Part shown: one piece after another, positions 1 to 7,166 of the stretch
Layout of the letters: every line of letters begins with the position of its first letter
How positions within the stretch are numbered: the first letter of the stretch is position 1
Assembly: GCA_040756085.1 (NCBI GenBank)
Contig: JBFMAE010000356.1
Coordinates: forward strand, 1 to 32,622
Length of the DNA: 32,622 nucleotides
From: JBFMAE01 sp040756085
GTDB taxonomy: Bacteria > Desulfobacterota > BSN033 > UBA1163
Direction of reading: 5' to 3'
Position numbers and translations under genes: made by a program
The notes under the pieces: generated by a model
Told to the model about the DNA's origin: nothing
The model's database searches: none
The model's input: the letters and a program-made list of their open reading frames with translations, nothing else

Positions 1-2
1 TT

Positions 3-1439
3 CGCCCGATACGACAGTCTGATCTCCTCTGCGCCACCTTGAGAAATAGTGACCTCGCTGCCACCTCTGAGCATCCAGAGGGGATTATTGAGGACGAAAT
101 CATCTCCTTCTTAAAAAAGCAATACCTATTGGGCACTTCTAAAATCTTTTTACGGGAACACCTTGACCTCAAACAGCTCAAAAAAAAGGACGCATTCGAA
201 ACCAAATCGGATCGATTAGTTAAGAAGATCTCCCATCGACTGAGGGAGGTGGAAACCAAAGAGGCAGAAAATCTGCTCGAGGATTTTTTCCGGCATCAGC
301 TGATCGGACTCGAAGATCTGACCCCTAGGCTCAAAGATAAAATTCTCCTCGAAAGATTGACGGATAAATTCCTCAGCTACACCGACCAGTTCTTCCAACA
401 ACTCGACCAGGCCAAAGAGAAAGAGAAATTTCTTAACGTGGCCCTTTCCTTTGTCAGGATGATTCCAGAACTTATTCGGAGGGATCGGTATACGGAGATC
501 CTCCGTATCCTTGAAACTTTTAAGCGACATTTTCACCAAAAAACGTTGTGGGCTCTTTTGGCAGGTCAATTACTTGAGGAGATTGGGAAAGGGGCGATCC
601 CTCTTTTACTTCAAGAAAAATTTCTAACGGAGAAGAAGGAAGTTCGATCTGCGATCATTCCTGTTTTCGTCTCTCTCGAGATTGGAGCCATTCCCCACCT
701 TCTCAACATTTTAAAGAAGAGTGAAGATCAATGGGTAAGAAAGAACGCCTGCGAAGCCTTGATACAGATCGGGCCCGTCGCCGCTATCCTTCTCTTAAAG
801 GAACTGGAAAAACAGCAGACCTCTGTAGAAACGACCTGTGATATCCTTAGGGTTCTTGGAGAGATTAAATCTGAACAGTGGAGATCTCCCCTGATGGAAA
901 TTCTGAAGCGATATACCTCTCATGAAAACCCTAAGCTTAGAGAACAAGGGATCCACACTTTTTGTCAAATCGGAGGGATCGAAGGGGAAGAAATCTTTCT
1001 TTCAAGCCTCAACGATCCAGACCTCGAAGTTCGAAAGAGGGCAGTCTGGTGCCTTGGAATGATCAAAAGCGCCAAAGGGGCTGAAAAGATGATGGAAATT
1101 CTCAAACAGTTATCCCCTGCCCCCTCTCCACAAATGGATCAACTCGAAACCCAGATCTACTACGCCTTTGGCACCTCAGGAAACCTGACGGTCGAAGGGA
1201 AAACCATGGAACAGATTCTCCTCCATATTATTGAGAAAAGAGGGATGAAACGGTGGTGGGGCTTCTTCCAGAAGAATCTTCTCAAGGACGCCCCCCTGGC
1301 GGCCATCTGTGAGGCTTTGGGGAAAATTGGTACCCAAGAATCAATCAAAATATTGACACGTTTAGGAAAAAATCGTGAAGGCCCCTGGATTCCAAAGATG
1401 AGAGAGGCTTTAAAAAAGATTGAGGAACGCAAAAAATAA
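3..1439 (+). CDS. HEAT-repeat protein, 5' end outside the window
   Basis: The frame is open to the left edge of the window. The first possible start (TTG at 39) has no ribosome binding site, so the gene very probably begins upstream and only the last ~478 codons are seen. The visible part is almost all alpha-helical. Its C-terminal two thirds carry degenerate HEAT-like units, for example around residues 190-290 (segments such as VRSAIIPVFVSLEIGAIPHL and WVRKNACEALIQIG, numbered from the TTG) and 300-350 (DPDLEVRKRAVWCLGMI). HEAT solenoids are protein-protein scaffolds, and no catalytic motif is visible. The N-terminal third is rich in Lys/Glu helices and could be a separate domain. The specific function cannot be given. 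The next gene is convergent, across a repeat-filled gap. Confidence 0.75.
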   Translation, partial: RPIRQSDLLCATLRNSDLAATSEHPEGIIEDEIISFLKKQYLLGTSKIFLREHLDLKQLKKKDAFETKSDRLVKKISHRLREVETKEAENLLEDFFRHQLIGLEDLTPRLKDKILLERLTDKFLSYTDQFFQQLDQAKEKEKFLNVALSFVRMIPELIRRDRYTEILRILETFKRHFHQKTLWALLAGQLLEEIGKGAIPLLLQEKFLTEKKEVRSAIIPVFVSLEIGAIPHLLNILKKSEDQWVRKNACEALIQIGPVAAILLLKELEKQQTSVETTCDILRVLGEIKSEQWRSPLMEILKRYTSHENPKLREQGIHTFCQIGGIEGEEIFLSSLNDPDLEVRKRAVWCLGMIKSAKGAEKMMEILKQLSPAPSPQMDQLETQIYYAFGTSGNLTVEGKTMEQILLHIIEKRGMKRWWGFFQKNLLKDAPLAAICEALGKIGTQESIKILTRLGKNREGPWIPKMREALKKIEERKK

Positions 1440-1489
1440 TGAATCCTAAATCACAAGCCCTCCACCTAACATGGTGTAGGGCAAGCACC

Positions 1490-1610
1490 AAGTCCCAAAC
1501 AAATTCCAAAGAATAAAATTCAAATTCCAAACAAAAACGTTTTGGTCATTCGGAATTCATGTTTGGAATTTATTTGGGATTTGGAATTTGTAATTTGGGA
1601 TTTGAAATAA
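1490..1610. repeat. Intergenic inverted repeat, family A (AATTC/GAATT-rich)
   Basis: Between the converging HEAT and cold-shock genes. Left arm units like CAAATTCCAAAGAATAAAAT are mirrored by TTTGGAATTTATTTGGGATT on the right, with a CAAAACG/CGTTTTG-like centre. The same style of long AT-rich hairpin recurs at about 11815-12003, 22016-22180 and 27455-27578. Confidence 0.6.
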
Positions 1611-1611
1611 A

Positions 1612-1815
1612 TTAGGTTGTCTTTACTACTTTGGTCGCCTGGGGTCCTTTCGGACCGTTAGCGATTTCAAACTCTACCTCCTCTCCTGCACGAAGGGATT
1701 TAAATCCTTCGCCCAAGATCCCTGAATAGTGGACAAAAACATCGTCTCCTCCGGGTTGTTCGATAAACCCGAACCCTTTCTTCGTATCAAACCATTTCAC
1801 AAACCCTTTTGCCAA
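1612..1815 (-). CDS. csp: Cold-shock domain protein (CspA family)
   Basis: A 67-residue single cold-shock domain, the usual length. The RNA-binding motifs are visible: RNP1 as KGFGFI (residues 13-18) and RNP2 as VFVHY (26-30). Such proteins bind single-stranded RNA/DNA and act as RNA chaperones in the cytoplasm. The start codon is TTG at 1815. It is supported by a perfect AAGGAGG (complement of 1825-1831) nine bases upstream, and MAKGFVKWFD is the typical family N terminus. A good sigma-70 promoter lies upstream (see 1858-1886) and gives a short leader with a small hairpin. The paralogue class (cold-induced or constitutive) cannot be told from sequence. Confidence 0.95.
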   Translation of the reverse strand: MAKGFVKWFDTKKGFGFIEQPGGDDVFVHYSGILGEGFKSLRAGEEVEFEIANGPKGPQATKVVKTT

Positions 1816-1832
1816 GATCTTCGTCCTCCTTT

Positions 1833-1852
1833 GCTAAAACGGTCTTTTTAGC
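1833..1852 (-). promoter_or_regulatory. Leader hairpin of the cold-shock gene
   Basis: GCTAAAA (1833-1839) and TTTTAGC (1846-1852) form a perfect 7-bp inverted repeat with a 6-base loop. It sits at the predicted transcript start, just upstream of the AAGGAGG. It could affect leader stability or temperature response; function is inferred only from position. Confidence 0.35.
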
Positions 1853-1857
1853 GGCAT

Positions 1858-1886
1858 TTGATAGCATTTCTCCACAAAGATGTCAA
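1858..1886 (-). promoter_or_regulatory. Sigma-70-type promoter of csp
   Basis: On the minus strand TTGACA (complement of 1881-1886), a 17-base spacer, and TATCAA (complement of 1858-1863, 4 of 6 to TATAAT). The predicted start is near 1851, about 35 bases upstream of the TTG start codon. Confidence 0.6.
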
Positions 1887-2821
1887 GATTTTTGTCTTTC
1901 CCTGGAAATCCTCCTGTCCCCGGTTAACAGGGATGGAGTGGAGGGCGAAGAAGCCCTCCGTGTCGCTAAGTAAACCCCGGAAAGGATCATCCCCCCACCG
2001 GCCAGCGTGATCCATTGAATCTCTTCATTCAAGAGAAGGGAAGCCCCGACCAATGTCACAAAGGGTTCCAGATAGAGGTACATCCCTACAATACTGGAAT
2101 CCTTCTTCTCCAAAGCAGCATACCAAAAGAGATAAGCCAGACCAGAAGAGAGAATCCCTAAAAAGAGGATCCCCATCCATGCGGAGAGGGATAAATGGAA
2201 AAAGGTATTCCATTCTCCTTTCAGAGCAGCTAAGGGAAAGGTGATCAGACATCCCACCATCATAATCGGTGTGATAGCTGTAAGAGATTTGAACCTTGAG
2301 AGAAACCCTCTTCCCACGACAGTAAACGCCGTCCAGGTCAATGCACTGATGAGGATGAGGAAGTCGCCGAAGGTGGCGCCGAGATGAAACATGGAAAAAG
2401 AGAGCTCACCCTTTGAGATCACAAGAAAGACTCCGAGGAAACCAATGATAATCCCCGCCATCTTTCTCGAGGTGATGGCTTCACTGAGATAGAAGCGGGC
2501 TCCAATGGCGATGAAAATGGGCATGATGGCAACGATCCAGCCCGTATTGATCGCAGTCGTATAAAGGAGTCCATAGGCCTGAAGGAGGTTGTGACCTGTA
2601 ATCCCCACGATGGCTAAAAGAAGAATAGTGAGCCAATCTACAGATGAAAAGTTTTTAAGGAATCCCCTATCCTTTTTAAGTTGAATGAGGAGGAGGAGAA
2701 GGGCCCCCATTCCAAACCGGAAGGTGAGAAGGGTGAAGGGATGAATTTCTCTTAAGGCGACTTTCGTGGCAATGAAAGAGAATCCCCAGATGATAACTGC
2801 CGCCAAGGCCTGCCAGGACAA
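1883..2821 (-). CDS. EamA/DMT-family transporter, ten membrane helices
   Basis: 312 residues with two tandem EamA halves (roughly residues 1-136 and 148-285), the standard drug/metabolite transporter layout of about ten hydrophobic helices. The N terminus WQALAAVIIWGFSFIATKVA is typical of the first helix (the xWGxxF signature), and the second half repeats it as ISALTWTAFTVVGRGFL. It is an inner-membrane carrier; members move amino acids, purines or other metabolites, and the substrate is not readable here. The start is TTG at 2821 with an AGAGGAAG-type ribosome site directly upstream. A polar tail rich in Ser/Arg (about 290-312) follows the last helix. The csp promoter -35 overlaps its stop codon region, so csp is transcribed separately. 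Confidence 0.9.
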   Translation of the reverse strand: MSWQALAAVIIWGFSFIATKVALREIHPFTLLTFRFGMGALLLLLIQLKKDRGFLKNFSSVDWLTILLLAIVGITGHNLLQAYGLLYTTAINTGWIVAIMPIFIAIGARFYLSEAITSRKMAGIIIGFLGVFLVISKGELSFSMFHLGATFGDFLILISALTWTAFTVVGRGFLSRFKSLTAITPIMMVGCLITFPLAALKGEWNTFFHLSLSAWMGILFLGILSSGLAYLFWYAALEKKDSSIVGMYLYLEPFVTLVGASLLLNEEIQWITLAGGGMILSGVYLATRRASSPSTPSLLTGDRRISRERQKS

Positions 2822-2875
2822 GAGCTTCCTCTCTTCTTTATTTGATCGTGTCTATTCTTACCATAAAAGAACCAT

Positions 2876-3112
2876 TTGGTAAATGCCATGGAGATGCCGG
2901 TTCAGATGATGGGAGCCGAGGATCCCAAACCCAGTAGGCAAAAGGGAAAAGTGTTGGATAAAGGGTCAGAGACGATCAAGGTCCCTGCTGGGACATTTAA
3001 AACACAACATCTCCAGTACCGGGATGCAGAGGGTGTAGTGTATACCTGGGCCTATAAAGATGTTTTTCCCTATGGTGTGATCAAGTCACAATCCAAAGAT
3101 TTCGAAATTTAA
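2876..3112 (+). CDS. Small unknown protein, probably a 3' remnant of a larger secreted/lipoprotein gene
   Basis: Up to 78 residues from TTG at 2876 (ATG at 2888 is also possible); no ribosome binding site is evident and a stop lies only three codons upstream. The C-terminal half, with IKVPAGTFKTQHLQYRDAEG and VVYTWAYKDVFPYGVIKSQS, reads like the last beta-strands of a periplasmic domain of the kind seen at the ends of longer lipoproteins (DUF3108/LolA-like beta sheets). The first 20 residues are less convincing. I see no signal peptide. It is best read as a fragment whose N-terminal part is lost. The family assignment is tentative. Confidence 0.4.
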   Translation: MVNAMEMPVQMMGAEDPKPSRQKGKVLDKGSETIKVPAGTFKTQHLQYRDAEGVVYTWAYKDVFPYGVIKSQSKDFEI

Positions 3113-3218
3113 TTAAGAAAATAAAAACATGTAATAATGCAAGGCCTGACCCTTTCCACAATTTCACTAAAAAATGTAAACAATTTTGTGCTCCCGGTAA
3201 TAAAAGGATTCGCCTCTT

Positions 3219-3232
3219 TTGACTTAGATCAA
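3219..3232 (+). promoter_or_regulatory. FNR/CRP-type operator (FNR or HcpR box) upstream of the ferredoxin gene
   Basis: The 14-mer TTGACTTAGATCAA differs by one base from the FNR consensus TTGAT-N4-ATCAA and also resembles the TTGAC-N4-GTCAA type reported for HcpR. Its centre (3225.5) lies about 41 bases upstream of the start predicted from a TATTGT -10 at 3255-3260, the class II activator position. Confidence 0.6.
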
Positions 3233-3250
3233 GGAAAAAGATTTAAGGGA

Positions 3251-3277
3251 GGGTTATTGTTTAGTTAAAAATAACCC
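3251..3277 (+). promoter_or_regulatory. Inverted repeat in the ferredoxin promoter/leader
   Basis: GGGTTATT (3251-3258) and AATAACCC (3270-3277) form a perfect 8-bp inverted repeat with an 11-base loop. It covers the predicted -10 and transcript start and ends three bases before the GGAGGAGG ribosome site. It could be a second operator or a leader hairpin. Confidence 0.4.
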
Positions 3278-3296
3278 CTTGGAGGAGGAAAAAAAC

Positions 3297-4085
3297 ATGG
3301 TAACAAGAAAGATTGTCAGGATTGACGAGGAGAAATGCAATGGCTGCGGGCTCTGTATCCCTAACTGCGCTGAGGGGGCACTTCAGATTATTGACGGAAA
3401 AGCCAAATTGATCAGCGACAAGTTCTGTGATGGTCTGGGGGCCTGTCTCGGACACTGCCCCGAGGATACCATCACCATCATTGAAAGGGAAGCTGAAGAT
3501 TTTGATGAAAAGGCAGTGGAAGCCCATCTTCATAAACAGAAAGAGTCGGCACACACTCATGGACCTCAATCTAAACCTCAACCTGTATTCACGAAATGTC
3601 CCTCTTCGAGGGTCTTGCATTTTCAGGTTCCCAAATCCAAGGAGACGGGTACCGCTACCCCATCGGTGTCCATGCTGACCCAATGGCCTGTTCAGTTGAA
3701 GTTGGTTCCGATCAATGCCTCTTATTTTCAGGATGCGGATTTGCTGGTTGCGGCTGATTGTGTCCCATTTGCCTATCCAAGCTTCCATAAGGATTTTCTC
3801 AGAGGAAAGGCTCTGGTGGTGGGCTGCCCGAAACTGGATGATATCCAATTTTATAAAGAAAAATTGACGGAGATCTTCAAGACGAATTCCATTAAAAGCG
3901 TGACCGTTCCTTACATGGAAGTCCCCTGTTGCTTTGGATTGGTCAAAATCACAGAGGATGCTATTGCAGCCTCAGGCAAAAAAATTCCTCTAAAGAAAGT
4001 AAAGATTGGTATCCGGGGACAGATCCAACCAGAAGGGCAAGTGGGAGCGACTCAACGTCCTCGCACTTTTGCTCATCCGCATTAA
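3297..4085 (+). CDS. 4Fe-4S ferredoxin-type protein with a C-terminal cysteine domain
   Basis: 262 residues from ATG 3297. This start is chosen because GGAGGAGG (3281-3288) lies eight bases upstream; the TTG at 3279 overlaps that site. The N terminus has a full CxxCxxCxxxC cluster motif (CNGCGLCIPNC) and a second, modified one (CDGLGACLGHCP) that lacks one of the usual cysteines. A His-rich linker follows (about residues 85-95). The C-terminal ~150 residues hold CPSSR, ADCVPFAY, GCPKLDD and PCCFGL, cysteines likely to bind another metal centre. Such proteins are electron carriers or redox sensors in anaerobes and are often found with hybrid-cluster protein under FNR/HcpR control. An FNR-like box lies upstream. 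No hcp gene is present beside it. Confidence 0.85.
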   Translation: MVTRKIVRIDEEKCNGCGLCIPNCAEGALQIIDGKAKLISDKFCDGLGACLGHCPEDTITIIEREAEDFDEKAVEAHLHKQKESAHTHGPQSKPQPVFTKCPSSRVLHFQVPKSKETGTATPSVSMLTQWPVQLKLVPINASYFQDADLLVAADCVPFAYPSFHKDFLRGKALVVGCPKLDDIQFYKEKLTEIFKTNSIKSVTVPYMEVPCCFGLVKITEDAIAASGKKIPLKKVKIGIRGQIQPEGQVGATQRPRTFAHPH

Positions 4086-4094
4086 TAAATAAAG

Positions 4095-4262
4095 GGTTTG
4101 AGGGCTCTTGAGGTCAAGGATTCAAGGGTGAATTCTAAAAATCTATTAAACTTATCAACTAATTTCCATTTCTCTTGACCACTTGACCCCAAGATTCCTT
4201 GAACCTTCTGTCTTTGGTATTGCACTTGATCCCTGGAACCCTCGGCCTCTTGAACCCTCCCA
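4095..4262. repeat. Intergenic inverted repeat, family C (CCTTGAACCC type)
   Basis: Forward units such as TCTTGAGGTCAAGGATTCAA near 4107 are answered downstream by CTTGACCACTTGACCCC, CCTTGAACC and CTCTTGAACCCTCCC. The same building block, GGGTTCAAG.../...CTTGAACCC, recurs at 9551-9635 and 26656-26740. Confidence 0.6.
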
Positions 4263-4284
4263 CAGGATGGGTTAATTAAGATTC

Positions 4285-5202
4285 GTGATTCTCCCATTCC
4301 AAGTCACTAAAAATATCACACTCTTAGGAAGTGAACTTTTCAACCTCTACCTAATCAAAGGGGAAACTTATGCGATCATTGAAGGGGGCATCAGTGGTAT
4401 TACTTACCCTTTCCTGAACCAATTAAAACAACTTAACGTTTCTCCCGAAGCCATCTCCCATCTCATCATTCTCCACGCTCACTTCGACCACATGATGGTC
4501 TTTCCCATTCTCAAAGAAAGATATCCCTGGATGAAAATCGTATCTTCTGCCCAGAACGAAGCGACTTTTTCGAGCGAACGCATCATCGGGAGGATCTACG
4601 AGTCCGATCGCAAGATGACACTCACCCTGATGGAAAGAGGCCTGATCTCAGAAGCTCCAACCCTCCACCCCCATATTACATTTCCACTCGATCTCTCTAT
4701 TAAAGAAGGAGAGGGCCTCGATCTTGGCAAGGGAGTGAGGATAAAGTTTTTCGAAACGCCTGGACACGCTCCCGATGGTATCTGTGCCTATTTGGAGGAG
4801 AAAGAAATTCTTTTCTGTTCTGATTCAGCTGGCTTCTATACCCCTCCCGACTTTTTCCGGCCCAATTATTGGTTTAGCCTGGATGAGGCAGTAAAATCGA
4901 TCGATAAGATGAAAACTAACGACCCAGAAATACTCTGCCGAGGCCATTATGGAGCCATTGTGGGAAGAGATGTCGTCAGGAAACATTTACAAATGTCCAC
5001 CCAGTGTATTGAGGATTTCAAGGCCTTTGTGCTGGAAAGGATTCAGGGGGGAGGGTCGGTTGATACAATTGCAGATGAGGTGACGAAACGGTTTTCGAGG
5101 GGGTTTCTCGAACTCTTTCCGTCTGAAGATAACTACCGCCTCTGGAAATTATTAATCCGAAGGACGCTCGAGCATTTTGGTATTGAGATGGAGGAAAGAT
5201 AA
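4285..5202 (+). CDS. MBL-fold metallo-hydrolase
   Basis: 305 residues. The metallo-beta-lactamase metal motif HxHxDH is seen as HAHFDH (residues 64-69). It is followed by GHAPDGICAY (third metal His), FCSDSAGF (bridging Asp) and CRGHYGA (final His), so both metal sites look intact. The family hydrolyses thioesters, lactones, phosphodiesters and similar substrates in the cytoplasm; the ~70-residue C-terminal helical extension after the fold is typical of hydroxyacylglutathione-hydrolase-like members. The start is GTG at 4285 with only a weak ribosome site; the next in-frame Met is too far in. The gene ends in a perfect palindrome shared with the converging fmdB-like gene. The substrate is unknown. 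Confidence 0.88.
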   Translation: MILPFQVTKNITLLGSELFNLYLIKGETYAIIEGGISGITYPFLNQLKQLNVSPEAISHLIILHAHFDHMMVFPILKERYPWMKIVSSAQNEATFSSERIIGRIYESDRKMTLTLMERGLISEAPTLHPHITFPLDLSIKEGEGLDLGKGVRIKFFETPGHAPDGICAYLEEKEILFCSDSAGFYTPPDFFRPNYWFSLDEAVKSIDKMKTNDPEILCRGHYGAIVGRDVVRKHLQMSTQCIEDFKAFVLERIQGGGSVDTIADEVTKRFSRGFLELFPSEDNYRLWKLLIRRTLEHFGIEMEER

Positions 5203-5213
5203 AAAAGAAATGC

Positions 5214-5265
5214 CAAATGTCAAAATTTCCTGAACTGCGTGGAGTTCAGGAAATTTTGACATTTG
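5214..5265. terminator. Perfect 23-bp palindrome between convergent genes, probable bidirectional terminator
   Basis: 5214-5236 and 5243-5265 are exact reverse complements, with a 6-base loop. On the minus strand the stem is followed by a T-rich tail (TTTCTTTTTT), on the plus strand by TTTGTTCTTTAATCTTT. It would terminate both the MBL hydrolase and the fmdB-like gene. Confidence 0.65.
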
Positions 5266-5291
5266 AAATTTGTTCTTTAATCTTTAATGCA

Positions 5292-5456
5292 TTAACTCTT
5301 TCTCGAGGTTTTAGTCTGGAAGGGGGTAATGAGTTGTTCCAGTTTCCTTCCTCCACATTTTGGGCACTTCGCTTTTCCCTCATCGTGCTCTTTCATGCTG
5401 AGAATGAGAGAAAATTCCTTATTGCATTTAGCACATCGATAATCATAGGTGGGCAT
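5292..5456 (-). CDS. FmdB-family zinc-ribbon protein
   Basis: A 54-residue protein, MPTYDYRCAKCNKEF... to ...TSRKS. Two CxxC pairs (C8/C11 and C31/C34) form the zinc ribbon typical of the FmdB/CxxC_CxxC_SSSS family, and the tail is rich in Ser/Lys/Thr as usual. The start is ATG at 5456 with AAAGGAGGG six to eight bases upstream. The family was named for a putative regulator of formamidase/acetamidase genes, but its role in bacteria generally is unproven. It stands alone, converging on the MBL gene. Confidence 0.85.
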   Translation of the reverse strand: MPTYDYRCAKCNKEFSLILSMKEHDEGKAKCPKCGGRKLEQLITPFQTKTSRKS

Positions 5457-5554
5457 CTCATCTCCCTCCTTTCTTTATAATCTCATTGAATTCCCTTTCA
5501 GAAAAGGGTATTTGTTTTTAACCATTTCTAATATAAAAATTCATTGAAAAGCTG

Positions 5555-5818
5555 TCAATAGTTAACTTCTTTTTTTATCCTTGAAATCACCAGCGGACCC
5601 ATCAGCCCACCGATCCCCAGTAATGTAAACCCCGTTAGAAAGGTTGGGGCTTTAAATCCCACCCTTCCTGCCTGCGGTAGGCAGGTCTAAGATGAGTATT
5701 ATTTATTTTTATCATCCACGCCATAAATGGCGTGGCTTTCTAACGGTGTAAATGCCCACCCCCAATTTGGAACATATCCATATCGGGTCAAAGCATCTGT
5801 AGCTTTTTCTGTTCCAAT
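5555..5818 (-). pseudogene. Small single-span membrane protein gene split by a 117-bp MITE-like insertion
   Basis: Removing 5624-5746 (the element plus one copy of the TGTAAA duplication) restores one frame. From ATT at 5818 it encodes 46 residues, reading ...EKATDALTRYGYVPNWGW then AFTLLGIGGLMGPLVISRIK, ending KKEVNY: a short soluble N terminus, one hydrophobic helix and a positive tail. AGGAG (complement of 5825-5829) lies six bases before the ATT, so either ATT is used or an ATG was lost. It overlaps the last codons of mrfB in another frame. With the element in place, translation leaves the frame before the membrane helix and stops soon after; only a 35-residue piece from GTG 5662 could still carry the helix. 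The family is not recognised. Confidence 0.6.
5630..5746. mobile_element. MITE-like element with 11-bp terminal inverted repeats and 6-bp target duplication
   Basis: The ends are CCCCGTTAGAAAG (5630-5642) and CTTTCTAACGG (5736-5746), an 11-bp perfect inverted pair. TGTAAA flanks both sides as a direct repeat (5624-5629 and 5747-5752). Inside are two smaller palindromes, CCTGCCTGCGGTAGGCAGG and CCACGCCATAAATGGCGTGG. It has no coding capacity. It interrupts the small membrane gene on the minus strand. Confidence 0.7.
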
Positions 5819-7065
5819 CTCCGTCTCCTATGGAGGAGAAGCTCGATCTCTTTTGGTTGATACGATCGGGTCTGTTCTAATGCCTTTTCGACATAGGCAA
5901 TCGCCCTTTCGCAATCCTTGAGCCGGTGCTCATGGTATTTTGCCAATTCAATATAAGGAAAGACATCTTTCTGATAAGGCCAGTCAATCATCGCCTCCCA
6001 GAGTGATCGAGCCTTCTCTCCCTGGCCTGTTTTCTTAAAAGTCCTGGAGAGCCACTTCATCACTTCCCAGGAGAGATCGTCGTCACACCGTTTGAGTGCG
6101 ATCTCAAAACAGGGGATGGCTTTCTCCAGATGGCCATGCTCATAGAAGAGCCTCCCCAATGCAAAGTGTTCGACCCCCTTTCTGGGTTTGGCTGCCTCAG
6201 GGTCGTGATAAATGAGATGGATCCTTCCAGCCAATGCGACCATAGTAAGGATATCCATCCGATTATGGTAAAAAACCTGGTGAATCCTCTGAGCATCTCC
6301 AGTTCTTAAATAGTCAAAGTAGAGATAGGGAATCCATTCTGAAGAAACATCATCCACTCTTTCCATTCCCAGAAGTTTGGATTCGAGGGTGACCAAGCGG
6401 CAGTTGTCGTACGCCCCCTTCCATATCTTCCTGGAGGGATAGAGAAGGTCGAAATTGGGCATCTGTTTGATTTTGGAGGTCATCCGGGATAGGATGAATC
6501 GAGTCTCGAGCAGCGGGATGTCATAATACCTCCCATTAAAAGTGACCAGGAATTGAAATGATTCAAGCAGATCATTTACCAAGGAGAGCGAGGCCCTTTC
6601 CTCGGAATAGTCCCTCATGAAGAATTGTTGGACGATAAATCCATCCTCCTGAAAGAAACCCAGACCCACCATAAAGGCGAAGGTTCCAGTTCCTCCAGCC
6701 AGGCCGGTCGTTTCGGTATCGAGAAACAGAGCCTTTCGGAGATCCAATTCCTTGAGCCGTTCGTCTCTTGAAAGAAGATGGGCGGGGTAGGTAGGGATGT
6801 TGAGGATTTCTGTCAGGGTCATCTCTCCATATCGAAAGTCAGTAGGAAAATATTCCCTCGCCTGGAAAGTTTCCCCATCGGGAGTTGAAATGACCTCACC
6901 TTTGATCAATTGTTCGATGGGGAGGACCACCTTCTTTCGATAGATCTTCTTCGGTTCGAAAAGTCGATCAATCCTCTGCCTTAAATCGCTGATGACCTGA
7001 GATTTTTCCTCTGGCTGGATTTTGGAAACCGATGTAAGTCTGTTCAATCTTTCTTTGAGATCCAT
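5788..7065 (-). CDS. mrfB: MrfB/YprB-type DEDDh exonuclease with C-terminal TPR repeats
   Basis: 425 residues. RNase H-like fold with exonuclease motifs: ExoI FLDTETTG (D116, E118), ExoII FNGRYYDIPLLE (N177, D182) and ExoIII YHNRMD (H267, D271), a complete DEDDh acidic set. The C-terminal ~125 residues contain tetratricopeptide-like helices (ALGRLFYEHGHLEKAIPCFE and following), typical of YprB relatives. In Bacillus subtilis, MrfB acts with the helicase MrfA in a UvrA-independent repair of mitomycin C lesions. Here it follows mrfA on the same strand, 101 bases apart, across a family B repeat. The start is ATG 7065. The last codons overlap the broken small membrane gene in another frame. Confidence 0.88.
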   Translation of the reverse strand: MDLKERLNRLTSVSKIQPEEKSQVISDLRQRIDRLFEPKKIYRKKVVLPIEQLIKGEVISTPDGETFQAREYFPTDFRYGEMTLTEILNIPTYPAHLLSRDERLKELDLRKALFLDTETTGLAGGTGTFAFMVGLGFFQEDGFIVQQFFMRDYSEERASLSLVNDLLESFQFLVTFNGRYYDIPLLETRFILSRMTSKIKQMPNFDLLYPSRKIWKGAYDNCRLVTLESKLLGMERVDDVSSEWIPYLYFDYLRTGDAQRIHQVFYHNRMDILTMVALAGRIHLIYHDPEAAKPRKGVEHFALGRLFYEHGHLEKAIPCFEIALKRCDDDLSWEVMKWLSRTFKKTGQGEKARSLWEAMIDWPYQKDVFPYIELAKYHEHRLKDCERAIAYVEKALEQTRSYQPKEIELLLHRRRRLEQKKLQML

Positions 7066-7072
7066 GGGTCTC

Positions 7073-7166
7073 TAAAATTCTAAGTTCGGAGTTATTAGTT
7101 CGTAGTTCGGAGCATTGAATTAAAAGCATTAGGTAAATTTTTTACTCCGAACTCTTAACTACAAAT
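7073..7166. repeat. Intergenic inverted repeat, family B (GTTCGGAGT type)
   Basis: AGTTCGGAGTTATTAGTTCG and TAGTTCGGAG on the left face TACTCCGAACTCTTAACTAC on the right. Another copy of the family lies at 17541-17612. It separates mrfA from mrfB. Confidence 0.65.

Noticed and set aside
4095..4262. CRISPR-like repetition of CTTGACC/CTTGAACC units.
   Set aside because: Units are irregular in spacing and arranged as inverted, not direct, repeats; no cas genes.
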